This document shows positions 1 through 11,216 of a stretch of 64,000 nt of DNA, one piece after another; positions within the stretch are counted from its first letter, which is position 1, and every line of letters begins with the position of its first letter. The translations under genes were made by a program, and so were the position numbers. The notes below the pieces were generated by a model. The model searched no databases, had not been told where the DNA came from, and saw only the letters and a list, made by a program, of their open reading frames with translations. The DNA is from Paraspadella gotoi (lineage: Eukaryota > Chaetognatha): contig CM119269.1 of assembly GCA_051294375.1 (NCBI GenBank), positions 17,284,265-17,348,264 on the forward strand. Direction: 5' to 3'.

Positions 1-3000
1 GATGCTTGGTTTTCCCGTCCCTTGGAGTCTAGTCGAAGCGGGGTCGATTATACGCAGGCATTGGGGCTCGACCCACCGTTTCCCTCGCCAAGACCACCAT
101 CCTATCCCGCACAACAACCTGGCCCACATTCTTCGTCGCAATCGGCGGAAGCCGCGGTACCTTACGGATATTATTCTCCTGGACCGAGGCCACAACTTTC
201 GCTTGGCCCTGACTATCCCTTGAGAAGAAGTCCGAGCAGAGACAGCATCAACAGTTTATGTAATAAATTTTCGATTTTGTTGTCAGTTTCTTTTGACATA
301 CACAAATAATTAGCACGACCAAACTAGGCGATGTTCGCGAAAGCCCCGCCCTTACGGCTGTGTCGTCCTCTGGTTATCGATCCTTTCAAGATCACGTTGA
401 CACAATTCACTCATCCCCGACGCATCGGGATGGGCAAAGACCAATCACTCCACCCAGTACCGCTTTTAAAGAGATTCCAGGGAGAGTGAATTCGCCCCCT
501 TCGCACAGGTAGCAGGAATGGGTTGGAGGGAGCTTAGTTGGAGCTGAGCATCTAATTTCTTTCACATTGTAGTTTTCGGCCTGTGGTTCCGATGGAACCC
601 AATGACCCATCCGGAAAGAAGGGAAATCAAGGAGTGGACCCTCTTGCTGGAGTCGCTGTAGGATTCGCCAGTCTTCTCGCCGAAAATCTTCTTTCGCATC
701 CTTGCACAGTCCTACGACGGCAGTGTCAGGTTTTCTTGTTTTTACATTTTTGACTTTAAAGCTTTGCAATCAAGTCAATTCTGTACGTTTTAGGATACTT
801 ATAGTATAGTAAATATATAAAATATAGATTAGTATATAATATGTGTATAATATTATATATCATGTAATGTCGTAATATCTTTAACCGTGTCAAATTCCAA
901 CTAAGTTCGATTCAATGTCCCCGCTTTAGTCCCATTTGTTCCTCAAGGTTCACCACCGGTCGAGGCATTATCACTTGACACCATTCGCTCTAATTAAAGT
1001 CGTCATGAACATTCAAAGGCGAGAAATTCGATTATTTTTTCTATCAAGTAGACAAGAGGCTGATGATTGCGCTATTCTGATGTTCAGGTACCAGGGACTA
1101 TCGACTTTTTGGAAGGGCATCGGCTCCACCTTCATTGTCAAGGGTATGTTCCTTGTATCGGAACATTTGATCAGCGAACTGACTCCCTTTCGACGTGAAG
1201 TTGCGCTGGACAGGTTAGTGGCATGTCAAAAAAAATTTTAGTTGCCTTAATCAAAATTATTCAGTTGAGTTCGACATACCTAGCTCGACGGCGAAGCAAT
1301 TGCTCGGACACGTGGCCCTAAAGGCCCTCGCGCAGACGCTGGTCACCCCTTTTTTTTCTGCGGCGCTGGTTGAGTCGGTTCAGAGTGACATAGCTTCGGA
1401 GCGGCCGGGAATTTTCGACTGTCTTCGCGAGGGATCATACCGTCTTGTTGGCTACGGCATGCCGCAGACGACCAGACTTTTTCCCGTCTACCATCTGCTT
1501 CTCCCAACGGCTGCTTATGGAACGCTGCATTACGTCATCGCTAGTGTTGCGCAAGTACGTTAAGTTGTATTCGTCAAAATGTGATTATTCACGAAAGATG
1601 TTAAAAGATGCCTTGTTTGTACCATGTTCATAATAACGTTTCTCCTAATTATTTAATTCTAGTGTGAGCCTTATGGATTAATAAATGATGATTCACTAGT
1701 TTTCATTTAGCCCTGTTTTTTTCAGTGGTCGGTAATATCAATTATGAAGAAGTCTTCCGAGAGTGTTCACCGACCTTCGCCCCAATATGGATCGATTCGC
1801 GAAGTATGTACATTTTGCCGTCGTTGGTTCAGCTCTCGAACAAATGAAGCTGATAAATAAATATATTTTCTCTAAGGAATCATTTGCGGAACTAACAACG
1901 AGCGAGGGTTCTACTGCTGCTTTAGTCGAGTCTTTCTATCGAGAAGTCATCAGTGGATTTTATGGCAAGTCTTCTGTATTAATAATTTAATTCTATGGTC
2001 TCGGTCGTCGATTTTTTCATGTTTCTAAAAAAATTCTATAAAAAGTTACTTTTTTTTAAGGATTCCATGTACTGTTAGGTTGTTTTATACAATTTTGCCT
2101 TTACCATGATGGGAAAAAAAAATTGTCGCGGTTAATTTCCACCTATTTTTCGAAAAATAAAACTTACATATCGAAAAACTTTGGCCTTTTGTGATTCATA
2201 TGAGCTGTGTCTCATTTATGTACCACAAAAAATAAAAGAGTTCCATGCAAAAGAAAATGTGTTGTCCAAAAAAATGCTTCCTTCTTTTTTATCTTTTTCA
2301 TATCTACACTTTTCATTTATATTAATTTCCGGTTTTTTTTTATTACTTTTTGAGTTAAACCGTTACTATTAAAAATCCCTGCCTTTTCTCAGTCTCATGT
2401 AAAATGGTTATTGCATCATCTCTATTAGGATAGATTCAGGGATGAATCTTTATTCATATGTCAAAAAAATAGCGGTATTAAAAATATATTAATACTGTAG
2501 ATAGCGGTAGCCGACCAAATTCAAATTTTAATGGGAACAGCTTTAAACTAATCCATTATTGGTATTAATTATTGTGTTAAAATATTTTTTTAGTCCTCTT
2601 GATCAAAAAGAGGTGAAAACAGTTGGAGACAACATTTTGTAAGTATTTGAATGCATTAAATAATTTTATGCTGTTGAGAAATAATCTTTTTCAGTCCGAG
2701 GGAGGTCATATTACATATTAAAACCTATTTACCGGCCAAAAAATATATTTGACAATGAAATTAACCGACGTTTCCAAACCGCGACAATTTCTTTTTCCAT
2801 CATGGTAATATCAATTTGCCAATTTACCAATTTTCCCCCAAAAAAAGTCTCTCTCGCTGTTTGATCGAATCCATTCGAAACCGATGTCACCTTTTGCCGC
2901 TGGTCGGAAATGTCCGTCTACCAATCAAAAACATAAAATTTCTCTTTAGGGAACTTGCTTGGTGACGTGATCCTGTACCCCTTGGAGACAATCCTACACA

Positions 3001-4771
3001 GACTTCACCTCCAAGGTACTCGGACGATCATCGACGACCTTGACTCGGGTCTAAGCGTCCTTCCAGTTACTACGCGTTACGAAGGAGTCTTCGATTGTTA
3101 TCGGTATGGACATTGGACAAGCATTCATCTCGTTAAAAGCATAATTTGAAATTAGCAGTGTAGTGCGGGGTAATTTGAAACGGGGATTATTCTGAACACA
3201 GACATATAATAATATTAAATAATCTAATACTTAAGCGAGTGGTCTTTTCATACAATTGAAACATTCTTTTAAACATTATACCACTTCATTGATAGGGAAG
3301 CCAGGTACTCTGGGAGTGAATAAACGACACTGTGAGAGAGTCTTGAATGAAAGCTTGCAGGGACCTGCTATGTCATTATCTTGTAAGAGAAAGAGAGGGC
3401 AAGATACTTTGTTTATTAAATTAATGGATAATGTTTATTTTGGTTGTAAAAATTTCATTTCATTAAATATTAAAAAAAATTACTAATATTTTTTTTCGCA
3501 TTAAATATTTTACGAACTAACTACAGCATTCTTCTGCTGCAGCAGTCATATTTCATCTTTGAGTAGTCGTTTTCAAGCCTCGGTTACAGTCATATTTGAC
3601 GTAATATGACTATTAAATATAAATATATGATAGACGCGACTGCTAAGTTTTAGTTGTATTAGAGTATTTTAAAAAAATTCATTTATTTTTTGCATAGCTA
3701 CAATTAAATTGGGCTAAAACGGAACACCTGTAAAGTACGTTTTCTGTGTTATCCAATAAAGTGAGGTGAAAATAATACATTTTTATAAAATTAAAGTTGA
3801 GTATATAAAACATATTGGTGAATTTATTTTTTTAATTTTATACATTAGTGGGCACCAATTAGTTATATTTATATATAGTAATAAGTATATAATAGGCTAA
3901 AATTTCAAAATGCAAATTTTGAAATTTAATTAATCATTGATCGTTCATTTGATAGTCATGTCTTTGATAAGTTATTATTCGTTTCCTTCTACAGCTATCG
4001 TGAATCATTGATATTATAGTAGGAGAGGTCTTGGGTTTAATATTTAGGCTTTCGGTCATTTATCACTTATGTTTCTCCCTGATTATGATTCAGAGCTGAT
4101 TCCAGGGTGTTCAGACTGTCAATGCACGGCCGCCCGCGATCTATCCATTCTTTGGTTGTTCCGAGACATTCAGCCAAGCTGCGACAAGTGTTACGAATTA
4201 CCCCGGGGTAATTGAGCACTAAATTTTTAAAAAGAGAAAAACGATTGCATCAACCTGTGATGGGGACATTTCTAAGAATATCACCCTAAATTGTTTTTTA
4301 CATATATATTTATTATGTGAAAAATTAGATTACTTACATAAGTAATCTTAATTACCTCGCACTACCCTAGTAACACAATAGCGATTTTATACCAATTAAT
4401 AGTAAATCAGTTTTATTGTTTGATTGGCTTGGGGGGAAATAATCGTAAATTTTGAACGGATCATAAGGAAAGAGGGAGACTCCAGAGCTTTTGTCTTTGT
4501 GCCCACCGTGGCACGCGCCTAATTCCGGATATTCATCAAAATTTGTTGAATAACTCGCCAATTAGTAAGAGCTTGTTACTTTAGGTGTATCGTTAAAGAA
4601 GAAGGTCGTTGGGGCCTCTTCAAAGGATTTGGAGCCCTGATCATTCAGTATTCGCTTCATTTTCTCATCATCAAAGCGACGAAGCTGTTGCTGGATCGAA
4701 TCACGGAACTCAGCGCATCGAGCTCGATCGCCCGAAGCAAAAGAGACGATTTACTAGATCCTCGACGCTGA
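1..4771 (+). CDS. SLC25A46: SLC25A46-like mitochondrial outer-membrane carrier (5' end outside window)
   Basis: Member of the mitochondrial carrier superfamily. In animals SLC25A46 sits in the outer mitochondrial membrane and acts in fission/fusion and cristae maintenance rather than as a known transporter. Exons read here: 1-259, 328-508, 573-729, 948-1018, 1088-1213, 1284-1554, 1726-1803, 1877-1964, 2950-3103, 4585-4771; all phases join. The frame is open to base 1, so the N terminus is missing. Diagnostic stretches: HPC-VLRRQCQ (end of exon 3), [48 protein letters not shown], and [13 protein letters not shown] near the end. The N-terminal part is Pro/Ser/Tyr-rich and low complexity, as in other family members. 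Two introns appear to begin with GC (1019 and 1965). Introns 8 and 9 hold transposon-like inverted-repeat elements. Identity is secure; the exact first two exon borders are less so. Confidence 0.93.
2104..2805. mobile_element. TA-flanked MITE in SLC25A46 intron 8
   Basis: A 702-bp non-coding segment is bounded by inverted repeats of about 30 bp beginning CCATGATGG at 2104 and ending CCATCATGG at 2805. The arms continue through an A/T run to TTGTCGCGGTT (left) and AACCGCGACAATT (right). TA dinucleotides flank both ends (2102-2103 and 2806-2807), as expected for a Tc1/mariner-type insertion. The interior is AT-rich without a transposase. It lies wholly within the intron that uses a GC donor. 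Confidence 0.75.
3160..4368. mobile_element. probable inverted-repeat element in SLC25A46 intron 9
   Basis: GTAGTGCGGGGTAATTTGAA at 3160 is mirrored by the reverse complement of the DNA at about 4345-4368 (TTACCTCGCACTAC on the plus strand), giving diverged inverted ends around 1.2 kb of AT-rich, non-coding sequence. A further ATTACCCCGGGGTAAT palindrome lies inside at about 4196-4211. No transposase and no clear target duplication are visible. Confidence 0.4.
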
Positions 4772-5622
4772 ATTTCCTCACGCTTTTAAATTTTCACATT
4801 AAATTTAATATGAAAATAAACTCGAATGAAATTGAACTCGTGATCGTAAATTATTTCCGCCTCCGCTGGCGTCTGTGGAATGTGATTTCTTTTACAAAAT
4901 GGTTGTCATTCAATGTTTTAAAAGAATTTTACTTCTATGTTTTCTCGCTTGGTTTTCAATTTTATTCAAATTTGCATTAGTATCCGGGTCCTTTTTGTAT
5001 CCTAAAGTCAATGAAAAAAAGTGAGACATCCCAATGCTCCCGATTTATGTTCAAAGTTTAAAAACTTCATTTATATGCCGGATTTCTGAATTTCTTTTTC
5101 AGTTTGGCCATTAGTATTTAATTTAGAAAGCGACGAAGCTGAAACCCCTGGAATCGCCCTGCCCCCGCGCCGCACATGGAATGAGCTAGGGGAAACTCTC
5201 TTCGTTGCCGTTCTCAATAAATAATAATAAATAAACAAGCTTCCACCCCGAATCTTCTGGAATCTCTCCCCTCGTCCGCTCGCTTCTCGTCGCTTCATCG
5301 CCATTCGTTCTCTTCATCGCAAATAGGAAATAGTTTTCACGTTTTTTAATATTTGGAAATTCCAACAAGGATGTACAAATGCGCGCGCTCTGGTCCGTAC
5401 AGGACCGCGGGCGCGTAGACCCGACATTAACGACGGACGGTTTACAAAGCAAATTTCTGTTGGACCAATCACGAACGGAGTTCTTTCTCAGCTTCACGTT
5501 TTTCAACCAATCGTGAATCGACTCGTCTTCGCCAGATTTTTGCCAGAGAAATACTACGGCCAACCTCTCTCTCAGCTCGATCCGGTCCGGAGCAGAATTT
5601 TTTCCGCTAGAATATTCGTTGA

Positions 5623-5670
<48 letters not shown>

Positions 5671-6128
5671 ACATCATCTCGTGTTGCGTTGCGTCATTTT
5701 CGTGTCTCCACCGCTCGAGAAAATCCCTGGCTTGAATTTGAGTCTTCTCGAAAACGTGTGTTAATAAACTGTTAATAAACATCAAGTTCGTCTCGACTTT
5801 CAAATTCCCACACGTCGCTTAGAACCCTCAGTCGAAAATAACTCTCTGGCTTCGCGCCCTCGATCTTCTGCTTCCGAGATTTCGAGATTATTCTCGAAGC
5901 TCTCTCTCTCTCTCTTCCCGATTTCGAAGAAAGAAAGATATATTTTCCCTTTGTGTGTGTCTCTCTCTCTCTCGCATTTTTGCCTGGGGTTGATTCGACG
6001 GAGATATTCATTCTCGCGTGGAACGTCGCTTGTCCGAGTTTTTCTACGGATTCCCCACGAGGCCCCTCTGCCCACGTGGGAATCGAATTTTTCGGAAAGA
6101 TTCCTGCGAAAAAAAATTTTTCGTCATC
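4772..6128 (+). promoter_or_regulatory. intergenic region, promoter and 5' UTR of LARP6
   Basis: No convincing gene lies between SLC25A46 and LARP6. About 5080-5600 is GC-richer, with CGCGCGC and GGGCGCG around 5382-5415, suiting a CpG-type promoter. A (CT)n run occupies about 5623-5664 and shorter CT runs occur at 5902-5914 and 5961-5973. The (CT)n stretch and the DNA up to the ATG at 6129 are probably promoter or 5' UTR. Minus-strand open frames across 5186-5563 and 5772-6260 show no recognisable domain and are treated as chance. Confidence 0.5.
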
Positions 6129-9100
6129 ATGACTGGTAAGTTTGATTGTCTCCGTTTCTTTTGAATGAGGGAGTGGCAGTGAGAGTGAAAATAAAAAGTG
6201 TGGGGAATAAATAATTCTGGGCGAAGTTTGGTTCACCGCGTGGGATGAGACTGACAGCATAAATTTCTTTCTTATTCATGTCCCACTTCCATTATCTTAT
6301 GGCGTTTTCTTTTTTTGGTTGGAAACGGTTTAATTTCGTTCGGTCGCATGCGAAAGAATTTAAATTAAATCTAATACCTAATGGTTTCGCTCGATATTCT
6401 CGAGTTGGCCCCAGTCTCTCTTTTCGTGCCGAATCTTCCCAGCGTCGCCCCATATTCCAACATTCCTTTCTCTTCTTCAGAGGTCGTCGGTCTCGAGGAC
6501 TTTGATCACGGCGTGGCCGACGCGCGCAACGCCTTCGCCCAACAGTGCCGCATTCGGGTCACGTGTGCTGAGGGTAACGACTCTGGTGAGTTTCGTTTTC
6601 CCTTAATTCTTTTTGTGTTATGTATTTAATGATGAAAGCATTGGGCACATACATTCTATGTGGTGATTTCTTTTTTATTACTGAACAACAGAATTTGCAC
6701 AAAAAATTTCAAGTATTCCCTTCTTTCGCTAAATTCGACCCTGTTTTGCCACAAGGTGACGCAACGAGTTTCGGAACTGACCTCAACATGGCAGACGATG
6801 CCATCGCCGCAGCATCTTGCGGTGCTAACGGCCTTCCGCGCGCCCTGCGAGTCGAGGAGCTTATTTACGACGCGGATCGCATATCGAGATCCGGCTCTTA
6901 TTCCTCTTTGTCTGGCGACACTTCAGGTTAAAGCTAAATTTAATTTAATTAGGTTTGATTCTGATTAATTTCTTTCAATTAAATTATTTTATGATAATTT
7001 ACCTTTTCTGTTCCCGCAGGCACCGACGGCGACGTTGATTCTCGACCCAATTCCGGCGAGGCTCCCCTCGACATCCCCTCCGACGAGCTAATTCAACGCA
7101 TCGTCGACCAAGTGGAGTTTTACTTTTCGGATGAAAACATCCTCAAGGACGCCTTCTTGCTCAAGCACGTTCGACGGAATAAAATGGGCTTTGTTTCCCT
7201 CAAGCTCATAACTTCTTTTAAGAGAATCAAGTCACTTACCAAGGTAAGTCGTTCGGTCAATAGACCTTCCGACTTCAATTTTATCGTGATGATAGCATTG
7301 GGCACTTACTTAGTCGTGGTGATCCTATTTGACCCTGAACAAACTTCATTTAATTTCAGGACATCGAGATTCACTTTTATGCTCTCCTCTAAACTTCTAC
7401 TGTATTTTTTTAGGATTATCGAGTGGCGGCATACGCTTTGAGAAACTCCTCTCAGAAGCTTGAAGTCAATTCAGAAGGAACGAAAGTCAGGAGGCTCATT
7501 CCTCTTCCTGCCTACGACGAAACATCTACATCGAGGTTCGATTCTCTTTCGTTTTTTCTTTCCTTCGTTTTCTTCTTTTTTTTTTCATCCCCTTCTCCGA
7601 AATTAAAAATCCCTTTTTTACAGGACTGTCATTGCCATCATGCCGGTTGAGACGGACCCGTCCTTCGACGATGTCGCCAATCTTTTCAAAGATTGCGGCG
7701 AAATCATGCTCATTCGCATTGTCAAGTCGGGAGCCGTCGTTCCCCCTGATCTCAAAATGGTCAGTACTATAGTCGTCTTGATTTTTTTCTTTTGGTCGGA
7801 TTTAACTGAAAAGTTGTATCATTTCTTTTCTTCGCAGTACATGAACAAACACCCGCAAATAGGGCAGCAGACCTGCGCCGTGATCGAATTCGATACCCAC
7901 GCGGCCGCCGAGCGCGCCTCCGCGATGAGCGCGACCGATGACGGCGGCGGAGGTGGAGAGGCGGGTCTGCTGGTGGCGTTGCTCGCGCCGCCAAAGAGTG
8001 GAAAGAAGAAGGAAGCGGTGAAAGAGGCGGCTGCGGCGAAGGAGGCGGCGGCGATGAAGACCAAAGTGGTGGTTGACGCCCAACAGCAAGACAAGAATCG
8101 AAAGTTGAAGAAAAAGAACGACAGGCTCGCTGCCATCGTAAGTTTCAGAAATGATCAGCGTTAAAAAAACAATCTTTATTAGTAATATCACTGCAATGTC
8201 GAACGTCATTGGCTACTGTAAAATAATTTCTTTTACGACCCCTTTTAAACCGTTTTATCGTCCCATTTTAAATTAAAAATTCAAAAACAAATCTTATTTT
8301 TTGTAATCAGGCGCAGGATTCCCCTTCGGTTGGATCGGGCGCGTCCGACAGCGAGACGGAATTCCCTTCGATCAACGAGACCGAGAGTCGCAATGGACGT
8401 CACCACCAACGCCAGCCTCATTCCAACAAGGAGAACAGCCCCGGACGCGCCGATCGGCAGGGCAACTGGAGGTCGCCCATCGCTGTCGCGCCCCAGGCTA
8501 AGACGTCCTCTCCCGCCCAGAGGTTTACTCCGGGCAGTTCGCCGGCCAACACGCCCAAAAGCACCCCGAGGTTTGGCTTTATTTTATTTCAATTATGACT
8601 TTCTATCATTTTCACTGGAAACTATTTTTTTTTCTTCAGGTCGAGCCCTCAGGTCAGCCCACGAATGGGGCGAAGATCGATAACCAATCAAAATACCCCT
8701 CATTCGCGACCGTCTTCGGGCAACGAGAGCCCCTCACCTCTCGCTCACGGACACGGTCGGAGATCCGGTAAGTCCCTAATTGGTTTTGGTTTTTTTTTTG
8801 TTTTTTTTTTCGCAATTTTTCGTTAACTGTTTTTTATACTTGGTTAATTATCTTTTATTTTACGATTATTTTCCTCAGATGCTCGTCCTTCCCCTATGAG
8901 CAGCCCCGAGGCTATTCGGCGTCGTCGCAGCGCCGGAGCCATCGCACGGCAGCAACAGCAGCAGCTCATAGCTGGAGTGTCGCCATTGGCGAACGAACCC
9001 GTTTCCCTTTCCCGCAGTCCTCCCGCTGGAGCATCGCCACCTCGCGAGGCGCTTGACCCGTCGGGCAAGCCCCCTCTTTATCCTTTCGGAGCGTCGGACC

Positions 9101-9441
9101 TCGGTATGAGCCCCTGGGTTCAGCGCCGCCTGCAGGCCGCTGAGGATGTCGGAGAAGCCGGTACCAGCGGCTCCGCATCGCCCGGCACATCGTCTCCGGG
9201 AAGAGCCAATTCACCAGCCGTCGCCAGGTTTGTTAATGGTTATTTTTCTTGATAAAAAACCAAACTTTATCATTAAATTTGTTTTTTCAGACGACGAAAC
9301 GACGCCCCCCCTCGGCTTCTTGATTCCCTCGGCGTACTGCGCCAACCTCGCGGCCCCGACGGAACGCGAGGATTCCATGCTGGCGTCAGGGAATCGCTTA
9401 AGTGGCCTCCATTTCTTCCCTCTGCTGTCGTCGTCGCTTAA
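6129..9441 (+). CDS. LARP6: La-related protein 6 (LARP6), 650 aa
   Basis: RNA-binding protein; vertebrate LARP6 binds a stem-loop in collagen mRNAs and animal LARP6 proteins act in translation control. Coding exons: 6129-6135 (only ATGACTG), 6481-6585, 6756-6926, 7020-7243, 7414-7535, 7624-7759, 7838-8137, 8311-8570, 8640-8767, 8879-9227, 9291-9441. The La motif spans exons 4-5 (DELIQRIVDQVEFYFSDEN, then FVSLKLITSFKRIKSLTKD). The RRM-like second domain is in exons 6-7 (TVIAIMPVE; GEIMLIRIVKSG; CAVIEFDTHAAAERA). The C-terminal half is Ser/Pro/Arg-rich and disordered, and the last exon carries RQPRGPDGTRGF, the SUZ-C/LSA motif that marks LARP6. A 7-nt first coding exon puts the start codon next to a long CT-rich leader, so leader splicing may regulate expression. 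Confidence 0.93.
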
Positions 9442-11216
9442 AACTCGACGTATCCTTGCGCGCCCTCTTCGGTCAATACTCTTTCCCTTGCTCTCTCCTC
9501 TGCCCTTTCGCGGGGATCTGGGTCGGAGAAAAGCGAATAAAAAGGAAAGAAAACTCAACGATTTTTAATCACGCGGACTTGAAAGGGGGATGACGATCAT
9601 CGAAGTGCAGGGGTTGTTTTAAACTTTTTCTGTACGCGTTTCGTATTTTTTTTATCACTTTTTAAAAAAAACTTGGCGATAGTTTTTAACCACTGTTGTT
9701 AGATGGTCGACGAAAGGACTTATAAAGCATTTTTGGAAGATTTTTATCATCTTCTCTTTTTATGTGAAGAATGGAAAAGAAAACTATCTCCGGACGACAA
9801 ATTTCGTCCACTCGCTAAATTATTTTGTGTCCTTGTCCTTAATTATTTTCACGCTAAGTCTTGAAGCAATCATGATCATCTTTATTTATTGAGAGAATGA
9901 AGACTAAAAAAAATGAAACCAGTGATTTTTCACCTTAATATAGACAAACGCTTAATAATTGTTGCATTTAGTTCAATGTTTTTTTTTTTTTTTTTTTTTT
10001 ACTTCTTGCATATAATGCGTATTATGGCTGGTAGCTAAATTGATTTTACATGAAAAGCATTATTGTAAAGTCTTTGTTCCGATCCCTGATTATATTCTTG
10101 AAAATTATGTGGATTTTTGACGACTGTATCATTTGCTCAATTTGCGATTCCGATACTTTTCCTCTCGTCAGTTACTAAAAAGAAAGAAAAATTAAAGCTA
10201 GCCAAACAGATGGATCCAGTAAAAGGTAAGTCAAAATTAGGCAGACCAATCATTTACTTTGATATTTTTTGAAGGTTTTTATATACCATCTAGGAAAAAA
10301 GTATATCGCATTTTAGTGGAGGATATCTATTCGAAAATTTATTATTATTTTTAAATTTATATTAAATTTTTATTCAGTAATTATTTTTTAATTTTTATAG
10401 GTCAAATCGTTTATAAGTTAGAGGCAAAAAAAGTTTATTACTTCAAGAGAAATAGCGAAAAAAATTATATTTAGTTTTTATCCTTTATTTTTAATTCGAA
10501 TTGAGTTTTAATTTAAAAATGTTAAAGGCAGTGCACATTTTTTGGTTTATAATAGTAATATTATTAAATAATATTTAAAAAAAAAGAAAAATGTGTAATA
10601 TTGGCGGCGGGCTTGAAAAAAATACATTTTACCGTTATACCTTAATTTGTATACTAAATATTGAAAATGTTTTGCGTATGTTTTATAATTTTTCTATTAA
10701 ATAAATGAACTTTTTAAAAATTGTGATATGATTTTTTCCTAGATAGTTTTACTTACATATAGAATATAAAATACATCATTAACGTGGATGGCTAAAAAAA
10801 AGTAAACATGATGAAATTCACGATGATTTTGGCGATTTTCCGAAATGCTTATAAACAATTTTAAAATTCGACCTTTGGCTTCGCGCTTAATCCGTTCGTT
10901 GCCTTTTGTTCACCACCAACGAATCTTCTCTTCCTCCCCCTCCATTTTGTAAAGGTCTTTGTGCTTCTTCCGTCCGGCGGCGCTGCCTCGGGTGGGACGT
11001 GTTTCTCTCGAGCGGCTGCGAGGTTCCCTCTTCTCTCTCATATTCCGTCGCTCTCCGCGAAAATGGAATCGAGTTAGCCAAGACGGACTCCCTATCGTCC
11101 CGACGGCCGCCAAGCGCCGCTCTATCGTCTCGCTCGCTATCTGTTTATGTACCCTCGTAGGCGACAGTTCTCACGAAGATGAGCTAAAAATCTCGGGTCC
11201 TCGATCGTCACCGGAA
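9442..11216 (+). other. LARP6 3' UTR, AT-rich intergenic DNA, and promoter of the ankyrin gene
   Basis: About 9442-9950 is probably LARP6 3' UTR, with AATAAA at 9535. A T run lies at 9978-10000. The rest to about 10860 is AT-rich with no open frame or repeat ends that I can identify. A short ATGGATCCAGTAAAAG followed by GTAAGT at 10211-10232 could be a small first exon but nothing supports it. From 10870 the DNA turns GC-rich and is the likely promoter and 5' UTR of the ankyrin gene. Confidence 0.4.

Noticed and set aside
5186-6260. Minus-strand frames of 125-162 codons upstream of LARP6
   Set aside because: Low-complexity Ser/Arg/Glu composition from CT-rich DNA, no domain, and they overlap the probable LARP6 leader.
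10211-10232. ATGGATCCAGTAAAAG plus GTAAGT as a tiny first exon
   Set aside because: No downstream exon accepts it in phase with the ankyrin gene's likely start; isolated donor-like sites are expected by chance.
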